From the NCBI GenBank assembly GCA_018398585.1, contig JAGTTD010000005.1, positions 6,751,355 to 6,815,354 of the forward strand: a stretch of DNA of 64,000 bases. Reading direction: 5' to 3'. Position 1 is the stretch's first letter. Each line of letters begins with the position of its first letter. The translations under genes were made by a program, and so were the position numbers. A model generated the notes under the pieces. It ran no database searches, was not told where the DNA came from, and worked only from the letters and a program-made list of their open reading frames with translations. This DNA comes from Simmondsia chinensis. Lineage: Eukaryota > Streptophyta > Magnoliopsida > Caryophyllales > Simmondsiaceae. Of this stretch, positions 49,101 through 61,600 are shown piece by piece.

Positions 49101-52051
49101 TCAGAATATGTCATTGCTTAAGCTTCATAGTCAGATATATACTTATCTCTAGTTTTATTGCTAGGAGGAAGCCCTTCATTGTCAGATATATACTTATCTT
49201 CAGTTTTATTGCTAGGAGGAAGCCCCATTGTCATTTGTTTGTGTTGACTGCTTGCTTCTTTATTTGTGAGATCTTTGGACTGGTGGTCAGTGTAATCGTT
49301 TGGTCAAGATAGTAGGTCTTGAGCCCAAGTCATATATAAACTCATCACTTCCAACATTTCATTCTAAAATGGGTTAATGATTGAAACCATGCATTCTCAA
49401 GTCATATGTTTCTTTTCCAAGCTCGCTTCTCTTTTGTTTTGCTTGTCGAGTTTGAAGTGACTAGAAAATGGGGGGACACAAATTGTTAAATTGATTACTG
49501 CACCCTGAGTGACTCCACAACTTTGCTGGGTTCGATACCTACATGTGATACATTATTAACTTAAGTCTCCTGAGATAGCTCACTGCAGCCATAGAATGAA
49601 GTTTCTCTAAATAACAATCTTATCAAAAGAACCTTTTATCCTAACTCTTGGACCTAGTTCATGCTTCAAATTATACTGAAAAATCGCATACATGGCTGGT
49701 AAAGCCTATCTTACTGTGTCTCTTTGTTCTGATTTTCATTTTCTTGTAGTTAGCAGATTTTGTCAAGATTCCGCTGGATAAAGCTGGAGGAATGATTAAC
49801 CTGGTTGATATTTACTGCCATTTCAATCGTGCTCGTGGCACTGGTTTGGTTCTCCACCATCACTATTTTCTTTGCATTTGTAAAAGCGTTCTTTATTTTG
49901 GAATTTTGGGTAGCATATGTCTCTGAGATAATTATGAGTAATGGATTTTAATACATAAATCATCTAATTTTACTTGCTTTTGCAGAATTAATCTCACCCG
50001 ATGATTTATTGCAATCGTGCACTCTCTGGGAGAAGCTTGATGTGTAAGCGTGATCTTATTTGTGATCCTCCTTGTTTGTATAGAATACAACAACAACAAT
50101 AACAATAGACCCAGTGCCTCAAGGCCTTCCGCCTAAGCGGGGTCTGGGAGGAGTAAATGTACGCAGCCTTATCCCTTCAGGGTGTAATCCTGCCAAGGGG
50201 CTGTTTCTGAGGACTTCCAACCTTATGGGGTTGGCAACAAGAGGACTTCCCAGGAGGTTACCCATTCTGGTACTACTCTCGCCCAAGCACACTTAACTTC
50301 GAAGCTCTATTGGGATTCGGTGCATTAGTCCTAGTAAATGATGGTGAAAAATCCATATGCAATTACATTGTCTACTGGTAATGTTAGTTTCCGTTTAGAA
50401 GTTTGAGAATCGTGTTTTAGATCGTATTTTTTTGTTTGAACAGTCCAGTCATGTTGCGGAAATTTGACAGTGGTGTTATGGTTGTCCAGAGTAAGTTTCA
50501 CAGTGATGATGAGGTAATATTTTCCTTAATTCTTTCATTCACTACATTGTTATATGGTTCCGCTGATATATATTTGGTATGAATTGTTACTTGCTTTGGC
50601 CTATGCTGTGGTATGCAATGGTGCATGTGGCTCCTTCATGCGTCAAATGTAGCCAAATTAAGCATTTTGACTCCTTATAGTTAGAAATGAGCCAAACCGG
50701 CTTGCAAGCCCTGCTAAATTCCTGGGCTCTTTCTAAGCTAAGCTAAGTCGAGCCAATCCATTTAGTTAAATGAGCAAAGCATGGTGGCTCAGAAGCTCGA
50801 ACATGATAAGCGCAACCTAAATTATGAGTATAAATGGGCTGGAATGTGCCAAATTTGAATCTAAATGAGCCAAGTATGGATCAAAGATTACCGAGTTGTG
50901 TTCAGGCTCAATTAGCCTACGCTTGATCTTAAAGTCTCAAGGCTCAGTGAGCTTCAAACTAACGAGTTGTGTTCAGGCTCAATTAGCCTACGCTTGATCT
51001 TAAAGTCTCAAGGCTCAGTGAGCTTCAAACTAAGTAAAATATTTACAAAGCAAGCCTCGAACCTAACCAGCTTGGCTTGACACGGCTCCCATAATTCCTT
51101 AGTCCTCACTATGATTGATTGTTGAAATGATAAAAGCTTTACGGAAAAGTGCAGATTTTTGCTAGAATAAAGACACTTGTGCTAAAGCCCGATGCCCTCT
51201 GCACTGGGATAAGTGCAAGTGATGCAGCAATGATGCTAGGGGTTGCTCCAGCTATGGCCAAAGAGCATCTTCTGAATGCTGAGAACAAAGGTCAGCTCTC
51301 TTGCATGATTCTGTTGTAAGTTTTGCCGGTTTCTTGCAAGTAAATTTACCATAAATAAATGCAAATTGGCAGGTTTGCTGTGTAGAGATATAAGCCCTGA
51401 CGGGTTCAGGTTTTTCATCAATCTGTTTCCTGAAATCAGTCCATCCGATCTGCACTTGTAAGTGAAGCATCTGTGTCTTGTTTTTTGTGATTTTAGAATT
51501 TCTTTGCCCATGGGTATCTAATGCTAGTTTCTTGAGTATTGGCTTGTGTGCTGAATATGCGTTCTTTTTGTTCTTGTCAGATAAATGCTTGCTACACTTC
51601 TAGTTTTGCATTATGGTTTTGTGTGAGAGATTCTTAAATGGCCTCCAAATGGAATATAGATTGTATTTATTTTATTAGAACAAACTTATGAATATGCTTA
51701 TATACTATGAAATATTAAAGATATATTTAAAAATAATAATTGTATATTCATTCAAATCTTCAAAAATATGAGGCTTAAAAGAAGTTTATATTTTGTAAAA
51801 AATTGCAAAGCCATCATGACAAACTGCAACATTATAATGATGTCGAATAGAGGAATACTGAATTACTGCTGCACCCATCAAATTGTCTTCTTTTTGTTTG
51901 GTAGGCCCGATCACATTGTCTTCAATAACATATTGTTAAATTCTCATATGATTTTAGGAGTTAAGCAGAAAGCAACATGTGTTCCGGTATTCTTCATCTT
52001 CATGACCAAATAGCATTCTACGGCGTAGCATCTGAGTGTTCCTTCCTCTCC

Positions 52052-52095
<44 letters not shown>

Positions 52096-53116
52096 CTCCC
52101 TTCTCTTCTCATTATGAACTAAATAACCATTTATTAAGCAGCGATATTATGTGTTCTAATCTTAGGATTCTTGATCACACCTCAAATGTTAATTGACCTG
52201 TTTATGATGCACCATAAAGTTGGCAAAATATGTCAGGGGCCATCTAGATAGAAGGTTGGGGTTGGGTTTTTGGATTGAATTGAATTTGGGTGGCCATGTT
52301 TAACCCGTTTGATTAACTGGGTTAAATAATTTTTCCATATCATGTTAACTTGTTTCATCAAGTTTGTTGTTTTAAATGGGATGCATTTGTGTCAAGATTT
52401 ACATGTTTATCCATTTAAGATGAAGTCATTTTATGCCCTTATGTCGAGTTTACTGTTATTACTATATAGAAGTTATTGTGGGGCCTATGTAAGTTTAAGA
52501 TAATTTGAACTATATTTGGTTATATTAGTCTGATAGTTTATCTTTAAGATTATTAACAAGTTATGTACTAATTACCATTGTCCATCATGAGTGCACAACA
52601 GGTTGGCATGTAATACGAAATACTCATACAATTAAACATCTAAACCTGGTAACATTTATCAAGTACATCATGTTAGGGTTGAGGGCTTCTCTTACTCATT
52701 TATTAAACGGATTTATTCATGTCAACTTGCTTTACGACAATCACTATATGACACAAACTACACCAGACACTGGCCACCAATAACGCACTAGAAGAAGAAT
52801 GCATGGAAATAAGTACTTATTTTGAGAAAGGGCTCCTTGATGTTATAATCAGATACCATTATATCGTCGATGAGTTCTTGTTACCTACTGGATACAACCT
52901 TGGTTGATTTGCAGAAAAACTAGAAGCCTTTCTTATCTTTGCTTATGTTTGTGGATTTTTGTCTGATGACATTTTTTTCTTTTAACATATTTGTATATTA
53001 TTTCTCTTTCATACAATTTCTTTTCTTACAAAAAATATCGTCTCTCAATTGACTCGGGTTGTTGCAGAGCTAAAGATGGTGGGGTTTATGCTGCTTGGGT
53101 TGCTGTTCTGTCATGA
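46188..53116 (+). CDS. VPS36: VPS36, ESCRT-II subunit
   Basis: Eight exons: 46188-46829, 47581-47781, 49750-49843, 49986-50043, 50444-50513, 51155-51290, 51373-51457 and 53068-53116. Phases agree and give 444 residues, the expected length for plant VPS36. The start is the first ATG of the leader ([19 protein letters not shown]). Residues about 15-160 form the GLUE lipid/ubiquitin-binding domain ([31 protein letters not shown]), followed by a Gly-rich insertion around residues 150-190. The EAP30 winged-helix region follows the coiled segment ([17 protein letters not shown]) and includes [31 protein letters not shown] and [20 protein letters not shown]. The last exon adds [15 protein letters not shown]. 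Family knowledge: with VPS22 and VPS25 it sorts ubiquitinated membrane proteins into multivesicular bodies. Introns carry SINE and tandem-duplication insertions. Confidence 0.95.
47303..47347 (+). mobile_element. 45 bp micro-insertion: SINE 3' end only, with target duplication
   Basis: The insert reads GAGAGCCTCTTTGAGGCACT then GGGTCTG and TTG repeats. It is flanked by TTTAGCTGT at 47294-47302 and 47348-47356. It lies in VPS36 intron 1. Confidence 0.75.
48905..49072. repeat. hAT-like MITE remnant (GGGCCCC type)
   Basis: Left CAGGGTTGGCCTTCGAG and right GGGGGCCCCAAGCAGCGCTG are approximate inverted ends. Inside are TCCAAGCAAAT and GGGGTCCTTGAAC, as in the element at 16369. VPS36 intron 2. Confidence 0.4.
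49130..49229. repeat. 51 bp tandem duplication in VPS36 intron 2
   Basis: GTCAGATATATACTTATCT...GGAGGAAGCCC occurs at 49130-49180 and again at 49181-49229 with a few differences. Confidence 0.85.
50087..50341 (-). mobile_element. 5S-headed SINE, full copy
   Basis: The minus strand begins TCATTTACTAGGACTAATGC, then the 5S head (CGAAGTTAAGTGTGCTTGGG, CGAGAGTAGTACCAGAATGG), the body (CCTTATCCC/GTAC box) and GAGGCACTGGGTCTATTG with TTG repeats. It lies antisense in VPS36 intron 4. No target duplication was found. Confidence 0.87.
50640..51095. repeat. GCTCGA-rich dispersed repeat in VPS36 intron 5
   Basis: Phrases AAGTCGAGCC, AGAAGCTCGAAC, AGCCTCGAACC and GGCTTGACACGGCTC resemble the repeat at 17240-17828. 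It contains the exact 71 bp duplication at 50892-51033. Confidence 0.4.
50892..51033. repeat. Exact 71 bp tandem duplication
   Basis: 50892-50962 and 50963-51033 are identical by direct reading (starting CGAGTTGTGTTCAGGCTC, ending GAGCTTCAAACTAA). Confidence 0.95.
52053..52092. repeat. Run of 40 C
   Basis: Uninterrupted C homopolymer in the last VPS36 intron, preceded and followed by C/T-rich sequence. The exact length is unreliable in most sequencing methods. Confidence 0.85.
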
Positions 53117-53246
53117 ATAGATAAGGTATCCTCCATCTCTATCTTTTGGTGCTTTTTTTTCGCGTTTAGACGTCCTAACCATGAATCAAATAAAAGTCAT
53201 TAATCCAAGAGTTTAAGCCAGCCGTTGCATGATCGGCCTTTACGTA

Positions 53247-53382
53247 ACAACAGCAATAACAAACCCAGTGCCTCAAGGGCTTCCACATATGCAGGGTCTG
53301 GGAGGGGTAGGATGTACGCAGCTTTACCCCTTCAGGGTGTTACCTTAAAGAAAGGCTATGTCCAAGGACCCCCGACCTGAAA
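53247..53382 (-). mobile_element. Headless SINE with 16 bp target duplication
   Basis: The minus strand starts TTTCAGGTCGGGGGTCC, exactly at the 5S/body junction of full copies. It continues through GGGGTAAAGCTGCGTAC to AGGCACTGGGTTTG and TTG/TTA repeats. GAT(C/T)GGCCTTTA(C/T)GTA flanks it (53231-53246, 53383-53398; two mismatches). Confidence 0.85.
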
Positions 53383-53461
53383 GATTGGCCTTTATGTAGC
53401 AATGCTTGAGAAATGCCTTTGATGATGTATGTACATTGTATTTTATTTATGATGGCCTGTT

Positions 53462-53633
53462 GGGTATTGTCTTCCTAGATTTTTGAAAATAATTTTTCTT
53501 ATTTTTGGTTTTCTTTTTTCAGTTTTCACTCAAACTAAATATAGAAAGCAAAAAAAAAAAAAAAAATTCAAATTATGATTTCTAATTTCTAAAACGGTAA
53601 AAGATACAAATTAAAAACGACACTGAACATGCC
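53462..53633. repeat. Fold-back AT-rich element, family A
   Basis: Arms TATTTTTGGTTTTC and AAATTAAAAACGACACTG; ends in AACATGCCC, the inverse of GGGCATGTT. Downstream of VPS36. Confidence 0.55.
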
Positions 53634-54351
53634 CAAAACATAGTTGTAATTATATTTACAAGTTAAAAAGTATCAAAGAGATGAAAGTTAACAATTCAAT
53701 TTTGCAAACAAAAGAATTAAAAGAAATTTGTATTCCTTCGGAAAACGCAACTGTGACCCATCATGTAACTGCTACGACACCCACTACACAACGCCATAGT
53801 TAGAAAAATACGGTATGGGAATTAAACAGAGTTAATACGTTCATGTATTATTCGAATTTATACATAAAACATTCGGACAAAAGTTTGCTGATTTATAAAA
53901 ATTATATATAATCACATTCATGTCTATAACATCTCTTTCTAAAATACTAATAGAATAGAAAAGAATGTAATTTTGTCAATTTTGCCTTATATTTGATTTT
54001 GTCACGTATAATAGCAGTAGTAGGAAGCATGATACATAGTTATGTAGTATATAAGTCAATAGTTTGAGAGTTGAAGTGACACATTTTGCAAAATATAGGA
54101 TGTGGATACTTAATTTAGGTATTAGTATGATTATTTTCAACTGATCTTTTGTTTTTTATTTGGGAAAATATGAATATGTATTATAAAACGTGTATTATAA
54201 GGATGACATCAACAAGACGAGTATTGTACAATATTATTGGCAATCAGACGTAAATACGAATACGTTTTTAATATGTCAATTATACCCGTGTTTTACAAAC
54301 GATGCACAACGCGACTATAAAACCCAAGCTCTTTTCCCTTTGATAGGAGGA

Positions 54352-54398
<47 letters not shown>

Positions 54399-55614
54399 GT
54401 TCCTGTACAGAAGCAGCAGCAGAAGCAGTCTTCTTTGTGGGAATTTTGGTGCATGAAGGAGCCCTCGGAATGAGGGATGCAACCACTTTTGGACTCTTTC
54501 ACTGAATTCAAGAGGGGCTGCCTTTCCACACCTTCTGCATTATTATCAGTAAATCATATTTTGAGGCTTTGTTTTATGGATATAGCTATTTTTTTATTTT
54601 TTTATTTTTTTTTGAAAGTTGAAAGACATTATGAGAATTTTCGAAGGAACAAATGAAAGATTTATATATGTATATATGTTTATATCTGTGCCAAGGAATA
54701 TTGCCATATTTTTTCCTTGGGCATATGGAAATTTCATGAGTATTTTTTGTTTATTTATTTTTATTTTTTTTACATTGGTAAAGGCCAAGGAAGGGGAATG
54801 CCAGAGTTAACTGTCACTTCAATCATTAGGACAAATCGGGGACCAATATTTCATTAGTATTGTTAAACAATGTGATTTTACAATTTGGTACGGAGATTCA
54901 TGGATTTAATCAAAGACTTGAACCAATGCATATGAATCAACTTGTGCATCCCTTTGACTAGCCTTCGAGTTTTGTTTCCTTATGTGTAACAAAATAAGTT
55001 GGGAGTCAATTGACAAAGCAGGCATGCCCCTAGAAAAGCTACCAAAATGAATGCATTTCACACATAATTGTGTTCAAATTTGTATCGAAATCATTAGCAT
55101 TTATCAATGAATACTGCTGTGGTTGACTTGTACATGAAAATTGCTATAAAATTTGTCAAAACAAACCCCCCCAGTACATCAAAGAAGTTCCTGCTAAACT
55201 AGGATTTGGCGAGGGTAAAATATATGCAGTTGAACCCTATAGGTGCCCTATAAAATATGCGCAACTTTGATAGTCACGCTAGTATGTGCTCTGATAACAC
55301 ATTCAATGACGGTATAAAGTTGCCAATAGGGACCCAAATACGACATGAAATAACTCAATTTCAACTAACAAAAACCCAGCAAATATAGCAAATACATAGT
55401 GATGCAGGCAACGTTTGACTCCAGTTTCCGCTCCCTAAATGGCATCTACCATGTACTCAACATACATAAATACTTCATTTCTCGCACATACACAAATGGT
55501 TACATATAAATTCGCCATCCATTTGCTTTCCAGAAGCTAGGAATCCTAAAAAAGAGGGAAAATTTTAAGCGCGATGGGCACCAGGGCTCGTCCCACTTTT
55601 ACAGGAAGATGTTT
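53634..55614. other. Intergenic DNA between VPS36 and GYRA (convergent genes)
   Basis: No gene recognised. A TATAAAA (54316-54322) is followed about 35 bp later by a (GA)n microsatellite of about 20 units (54356-54396), a layout like a plant core promoter with a GA-rich leader, but no convincing ORF follows. Confidence 0.5.
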
Positions 55615-58600
55615 TTACTGTACAAGAGCTTCTTCCTCGCGATCAGCGTCTACTTGAGCTTCTTCGTTTTCGTCTTCAACTGCCGCTATCAGAGAGGCCG
55701 ACTGTATTTTTCCAGCATGATCTAGCCTCATGAGAATAACACCTCTGCAAGAAAGAAAATATTCAGTCGCTCGGATAACTAAACGGGTAAACTTAGGGAG
55801 AAGGGCCCATTTCTCATCTTTAGGTAATACGCCATATATTTAAGCATTACAAAGCTCCAAAGCACAGCAAAACAATAGCAGTACCTAGCGCCTTCGAAAT
55901 TAATGAGCGTTTTTAGCAAGAGCCGTACATTAACCTTCGATTTTCAATTCAAGCCAACTAGGGTGAGTTTGATTTTTGCACAAATTTTGTTAGTTTTTGT
56001 CTCTACTTCTTCAAATGTTTATGTGAAAACCGAAAAACTAGAAAGCACTCGGAAGATTTAGAAAACATGAAAACAAATGAGATCTTCAATTAAAACATTA
56101 CTTGAAAACCGATATGTGTATTCAATTTTACCAAAAGCGGGAAAAAAAAAAAGAAAAACTGTGTTCTTTGAAAATGTAAGAAACCAAAGTCGTTTTGACC
56201 AAGCTTTCCAAGAAAACATGGGAGTTCGGAAAATTTTCAAGAAAAACTAGTCAACGCTCGTGAAGCGAACACACTCTAATACACCAGTTTCTTCCATGAA
56301 AGTAGCACTGTTAGAATACATGTAATCCAAAAAGCAAAGTTTCTCTTTTTCGGATTTCTCGTTTTCTTCAGGAAGTTAGCAATAGCATCATGCCGAGGCG
56401 CCACAGTAAAGCGGCAGCGGAATACTACCAACACAAGGACCGGTAAACTGCAGTTTAATTACTACCAAGGTTATGTCGTCCCCGGGAAAGCAAATAACTT
56501 TTTCCATTTTGCATATGTCAACAAGAGTAATTTGTAGAATTATTCATAGAAGTTCTCAAAGAATTACCTTGCAAATCGTGATTGAATAGAGATATCCCGA
56601 ACCTTGATTCTGTTGACAGTCCCACTTTGACTCACTAAAATCACTTGTTCGTCGCTCTCACCATCATCTGCTAATACATAACATAAAAATATTTTATCGT
56701 TTGGGAAAAGAAAAGGCAATAAGAATGGTATTAAGTTCTTAATAGACATTACCAGACAGCGAAAATCCAACCGCAAACACTGCAGCTAGGCGGTCCTCAG
56801 CTGCGAACTAAAGACAGAAATCATACAATGTGAAATCAAGATTCGACATGAATATGGTATTAAGTATGAAGTTTCTCGAGGCAATAAAATATCATAAGAA
56901 ATACAACTCACTTTATAACCAATCAAGCCAACCCGATTGGTAGGTGATAATCGGAAGTTGCTGAGTGGGACACGCTTCCCATGACCACTCTCAGAAATAA
57001 AAAGCAGCCATGGACCACTAGTCCCTTTGGTCCTGTATTTAAAATCAAAGAAAACATGCCCTTGTAAGAATTATAAGAAACTTAGGCTTCGCTTTGCTTA
57101 ATGTAAATCATTTTCCATCCTATTTCATCAGTCTATGGAGAAAATCTTTTCCTCTGAAAAGGAGAAAATGACATCCTCTTAAGAGAAAGAGAATGGGATT
57201 TCCCTTCACTAGAGGGAAAACCTTTTCCATTAATCTCACATGCGTAGGCTCAAATCAACTTCAAGTGGATCAAACACGGTTCACATGTAAATTTATATAA
57301 TGAAATTGATTTCCTCTACCAAGCAAGACAAAATTTTACAGAAAAAAATAAATTTTTAGTTTAAAATCATTAGTGGAGAGATCTTTTACAAACGGAAAAT
57401 GTTTTCCATTCAAAGAAAAGGAGGCAATCGCTTCCCCGTGATATTTCTCTTGAGACGTGTAGTGCAGAAAATTCTTCCGAAAAGGCGTGAGATTCCATGG
57501 AAAATATGCGTTAGTTGAGGCTAGACAATGCACTGCTTCACAACAGAATGATGCTAAAATGAAAGTCAATTAGGTGGCTCAACTCATTCCATTCAAGTCC
57601 TCTTTTAACTTCTTTAGGAAATAAATATCTGAACCCACTGAGCAGAAGAGTTTCAACTGATTTCAGCCAAAACGCTTAGGGAACAGGTAGTTAGCAGCCA
57701 GAACGCTTAAGTAGGTCTAATGGAACGTGGCAATGAGGCTTGGTTCAGCGGTAAGACTCTACCAAAGTTGACGCCCGAGGAAAAGAGGTCTTGAGTTCAA
57801 ATCCCCTTACCTGCACCAAAAAGGTCTAATACAGTTCAAAGGACATGCCCTCTTCAGTGACACAACTTATAATATTAAGCTATATATATACATATATATG
57901 TTTGAAGCAAGAGGAACAAGTTGAGCTTCATAATTAACTTAACAAATCATTCAAACTACATCATTAGTTGGTCAATCTAATGATTTGCATGAGCCTTGTC
58001 AGAGTAACATGATGCTTGTAAGAAAAAAGGGATGAACAGCAAAAACAACAAAAAACTTTACTTTCCAGAAAAGCTTACCGGATGCTATGTTCTACCCCTT
58101 TCTCAATATTTTCCCGCATGGCTGCGGGTATGATATCCATGCTTGCGATCTTATCCCCTTCTCTGAGCCTCATTGCAGTTGTACCCCTTGTATTCCTTCC
58201 TAGTGATCGGATCTGAGCCAAAACCATTCACAGGGAAGCATTTAGATCGAAAGCAAACAAGCATCAGATTAGAATAAGAAGATACAAGATAATGCAGTCA
58301 TGATCTGAATTAGGGTTCATAAATAGCAAGGGAATTTACCACTTAGATACGTTGAGATTTGACCATTTATCACTTAGATACCCCGTGTCAATATATACAC
58401 TGAGATACCCTGAAGTTTAGAAATTTTATCAGTCGCCTACGATGAAGTTTAAAAACTTTATCAATCAAAGCACCCTTCTGCTGAAATTCAGTAAATTTTC
58501 ATTGGCAAATGCTGAAGGGGAATATGATTATGGCAATATATAGGTATCTTTTGTCAAAATTTGATGATTTTTTGCCACAAAATTTTGCTATGACAAAGAA

Positions 58601-61600
58601 TTTTGGCAATATATAGGTAGCTCGGATCAAAATCCGGTAAAATTTTTATTCAATCTGCATAATTTTTGCCGAAACACTGACAAGACATATATTATCATAA
58701 TCATGTACTATATCGATATTTTCTATCTAAATTGGCCAAATTCTAATAGAATTTATCGAATTCTAGCATAAGGTACCTAGATGATAAAATATTTAAACCT
58801 CAACGTACCTCATTGCATATATTGAAATGTCTAAGTACCTAAGTCATAAACACTCAAACCTGAGGATACTTAAGTGATAATTCCCTAAAAAGAATTCACC
58901 CCAACTTCATTTTTAAACTCATGATTACAACTAGAAGCTGGATTGAATATGGCACATTTATCTGTGGCATAAACTGGGGCTACAAAACAGGAAAATGTAT
59001 CAAGCTAGTTATCATTTTTTTCTTTTTTTTTCATACGAAGCCAGTACCGCTTTCTTCTATATGAAAATAATTTTGGAGGGAATTCCCAATTTCTTGAATA
59101 CTTAAATGAAGCAATTATCATCTCTTACTCTAATTGACTCCAAAAATGGAAAAAAGAATCAGTTGCGCGAATGCTCCCTACAGACAAGCTACACTTGATG
59201 TAAGAGTTACATCAGGAATGGACCAACTTACATGGTTGGATGCCCAGAAATTGTGTTATAAGGAAATATGGGAAAGTGATTTTGGCCATTGCTCTTGTCA
59301 CAAATCCACCACAAATCCCTTATTACGCAAGTTTGACAATGAAACAGCTTCAAACATAGTGGCAGAAAAGAATTCATAATGCACTTACCATGTCACATGA
59401 ACTAAGAAGAACCATGCCATTTTGTGAAGCCATTGCAACAAGGTCACCATTTGTGCAACACCGTACCCATTTCAACTCATCACCGGGAACCTGTCAGTTT
59501 AATGTGCAAGATCCAAATAATGTGATAAATGGGATACTACAGAAATATCCAATAGAAGTGAAGGGTAACTAATTGTCATAACATGAAAGAAAAACAAACC
59601 AATTGAATTGCGATTATTCCTGTCGACCTGATGGATGAGAAAAAGTTCAATGACACTTTCTTGATGTAGCCATCAGCTGTAAGCATTACCAGATACTGGT
59701 CATCAACGAACTCACTTACGGGAATGATAGAGGTTATCCTCTCACCATCTGATAAAGATAATATCTGAAATCCATGATGACAAGACAGCCAAACCAAACC
59801 TTCAGCAGATGGTAATTCAAAATTTAAAAAAAGAAAACAAAAAATAGAATGATGACAAGCACCTGAATCAGTGGTGTGCCAGCTGCAGTCCGAGTGCATT
59901 CTGGAATTTTATAAGCACGAGCTGAATACACTATTCCCTTATCACTGTAATTTTGGAATTCAGTTTTGCACATGTTATTACATGATTGAAATGACTATTT
60001 CGCATCATAAAACACCAAAAGAGGGAACACGGATTAGACTCCACTAAATAGGACGAGTTGTAAAGAAAAATGGAGGGCAAGCAAATATAAACTGCTTTAG
60101 ATTCTTTTTCTTAAAAGAGGTAAAGACGAAACTCTTAAGTATGCCCTCTTTTCTAAGGGATACCTAAGAAGTCAGCACGAATGAAGGGTGGAGGTCCCTA
60201 AGAAGATGGAAATCCCACAGCACAACTCCGGACCTTCTATGAACTGCTTTAGAGTTACTAGAAAACAAAGTTGAAAGTGTTATACTGACTTATATATCAG
60301 CTCATCAATTTCTGACCAAGTCAACAACTTGTATCAACCATGAGCTCCCCTATAAAAATATGCCAGAGGGAAGGATAGTCACACAAGCTACTAACTGTTA
60401 AAAGTTTCGTCAAGAAAAATTGAAGACCGAGAACCAAGTAGAAAGTACTCTTGCCAGTCCGGTATTGCATTTGCATACAAGCTTAAGGATAATAAATGTG
60501 GAACACGCACAGTTCAGAATGTGGAGGCAGAGTTGACTATTGCAAACAAAAAATCTGAAAGATTTGGTGAAAGGAAGGCAAGATAAATATGTATGAAGAT
60601 CATGCCCCACAAAGGTAGGGACTTTTGCAAGTTCAGAAGGCTGTTTAGCAGTGACACATGCAATCACTGACGGAAAAAGATGATAAAATGGAATTCCATA
60701 ACTCTTAAACTGTACCTGAAGTACAGGATATGGTCATGAGCACGGCAGACAAGGAAGTCAGACATCAGGTCATCTACCCTCAGTTTGCCAACAGATTTAC
60801 CGATTGTACCACGTCTTTGAAGATTAAAGGTGTTGGGCTTCATACGCTTGAGATAACCTTTTTCACTAACAGCCTGGAAATTAAGATATTATGAATAATT
60901 ATGAATATGTTTGATACAGAAAATAATGTCAGGAGAACACTCAGGAAATCCCCCATCAAAAAGATTGATATCAATGATTAATTACCAAAATCATTTCCTC
61001 ATTGGGAATAACATCTATTTCATCAACTTGACCACTATCAGTATCCTCCAACATGGAGCGCCTTGGAGTTGCAAACTTGTTCTTCAGTTCAATAGCCTCT
61101 TGCTCAATTAACTAACACACCAGATAAGAACAATTAGTAAAAATAACTCATAGCTAGGCAGCAACAGTAAGTCAAAAAACAGCCTACAATGTTTTGGAGC
61201 AATACACATAACATAACAAGTTAGATGACAGAGTTCAATGAAAACAAAAATTCAAACCATTCGAAGAGCCAATCATCTTCAGCATTAACAACAGAAACAG
61301 GAAAACTAGAAAGTGGAAGAGAATCAATATAGCCTCATGTTTGGGAAAAGCTACGATCCATTTTACTACATTCAGTTAAAATTCTGCTCAAATTTCTCTG
61401 AGGATCATTCTCGTTACTTTGCTAATGATGGACAAATTACATAAGTACTTAAAAATCTGTGTAAAATTCTAAATTAGCCGCTAAGATCAAAAGGATAAAC
61501 TCACACATTCTATCTTCAAGGGATACAAGTCAGTGACCTTTTACTAGCTAAAGATAAAAGGAATTTTATTGAGGGTAAAAATAAATATTTACAGAATCAG

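Noticed and set aside
16454..50341. Functional 5S rRNA genes
   Set aside because: The 5S-like parts carry many substitutions, often lack the first bases, continue into a SINE body with a TTG tail and are dispersed rather than tandem. Target duplications show retroposition.
51459..51461. TAA as the end of VPS36
   Set aside because: It overlaps a strong GTAAGT donor. Splicing to 53068 keeps the frame, adds a plausible conserved-looking tail and gives the expected family length.
54400..54540. Candidate microRNA precursor
   Set aside because: Pairing is short and imperfect and the arms match no microRNA family I know.
57738..57815. Functional tRNA gene
   Set aside because: A and B boxes are recognisable, but the acceptor and anticodon arms do not form. 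Kept only as a tRNA-like remnant.
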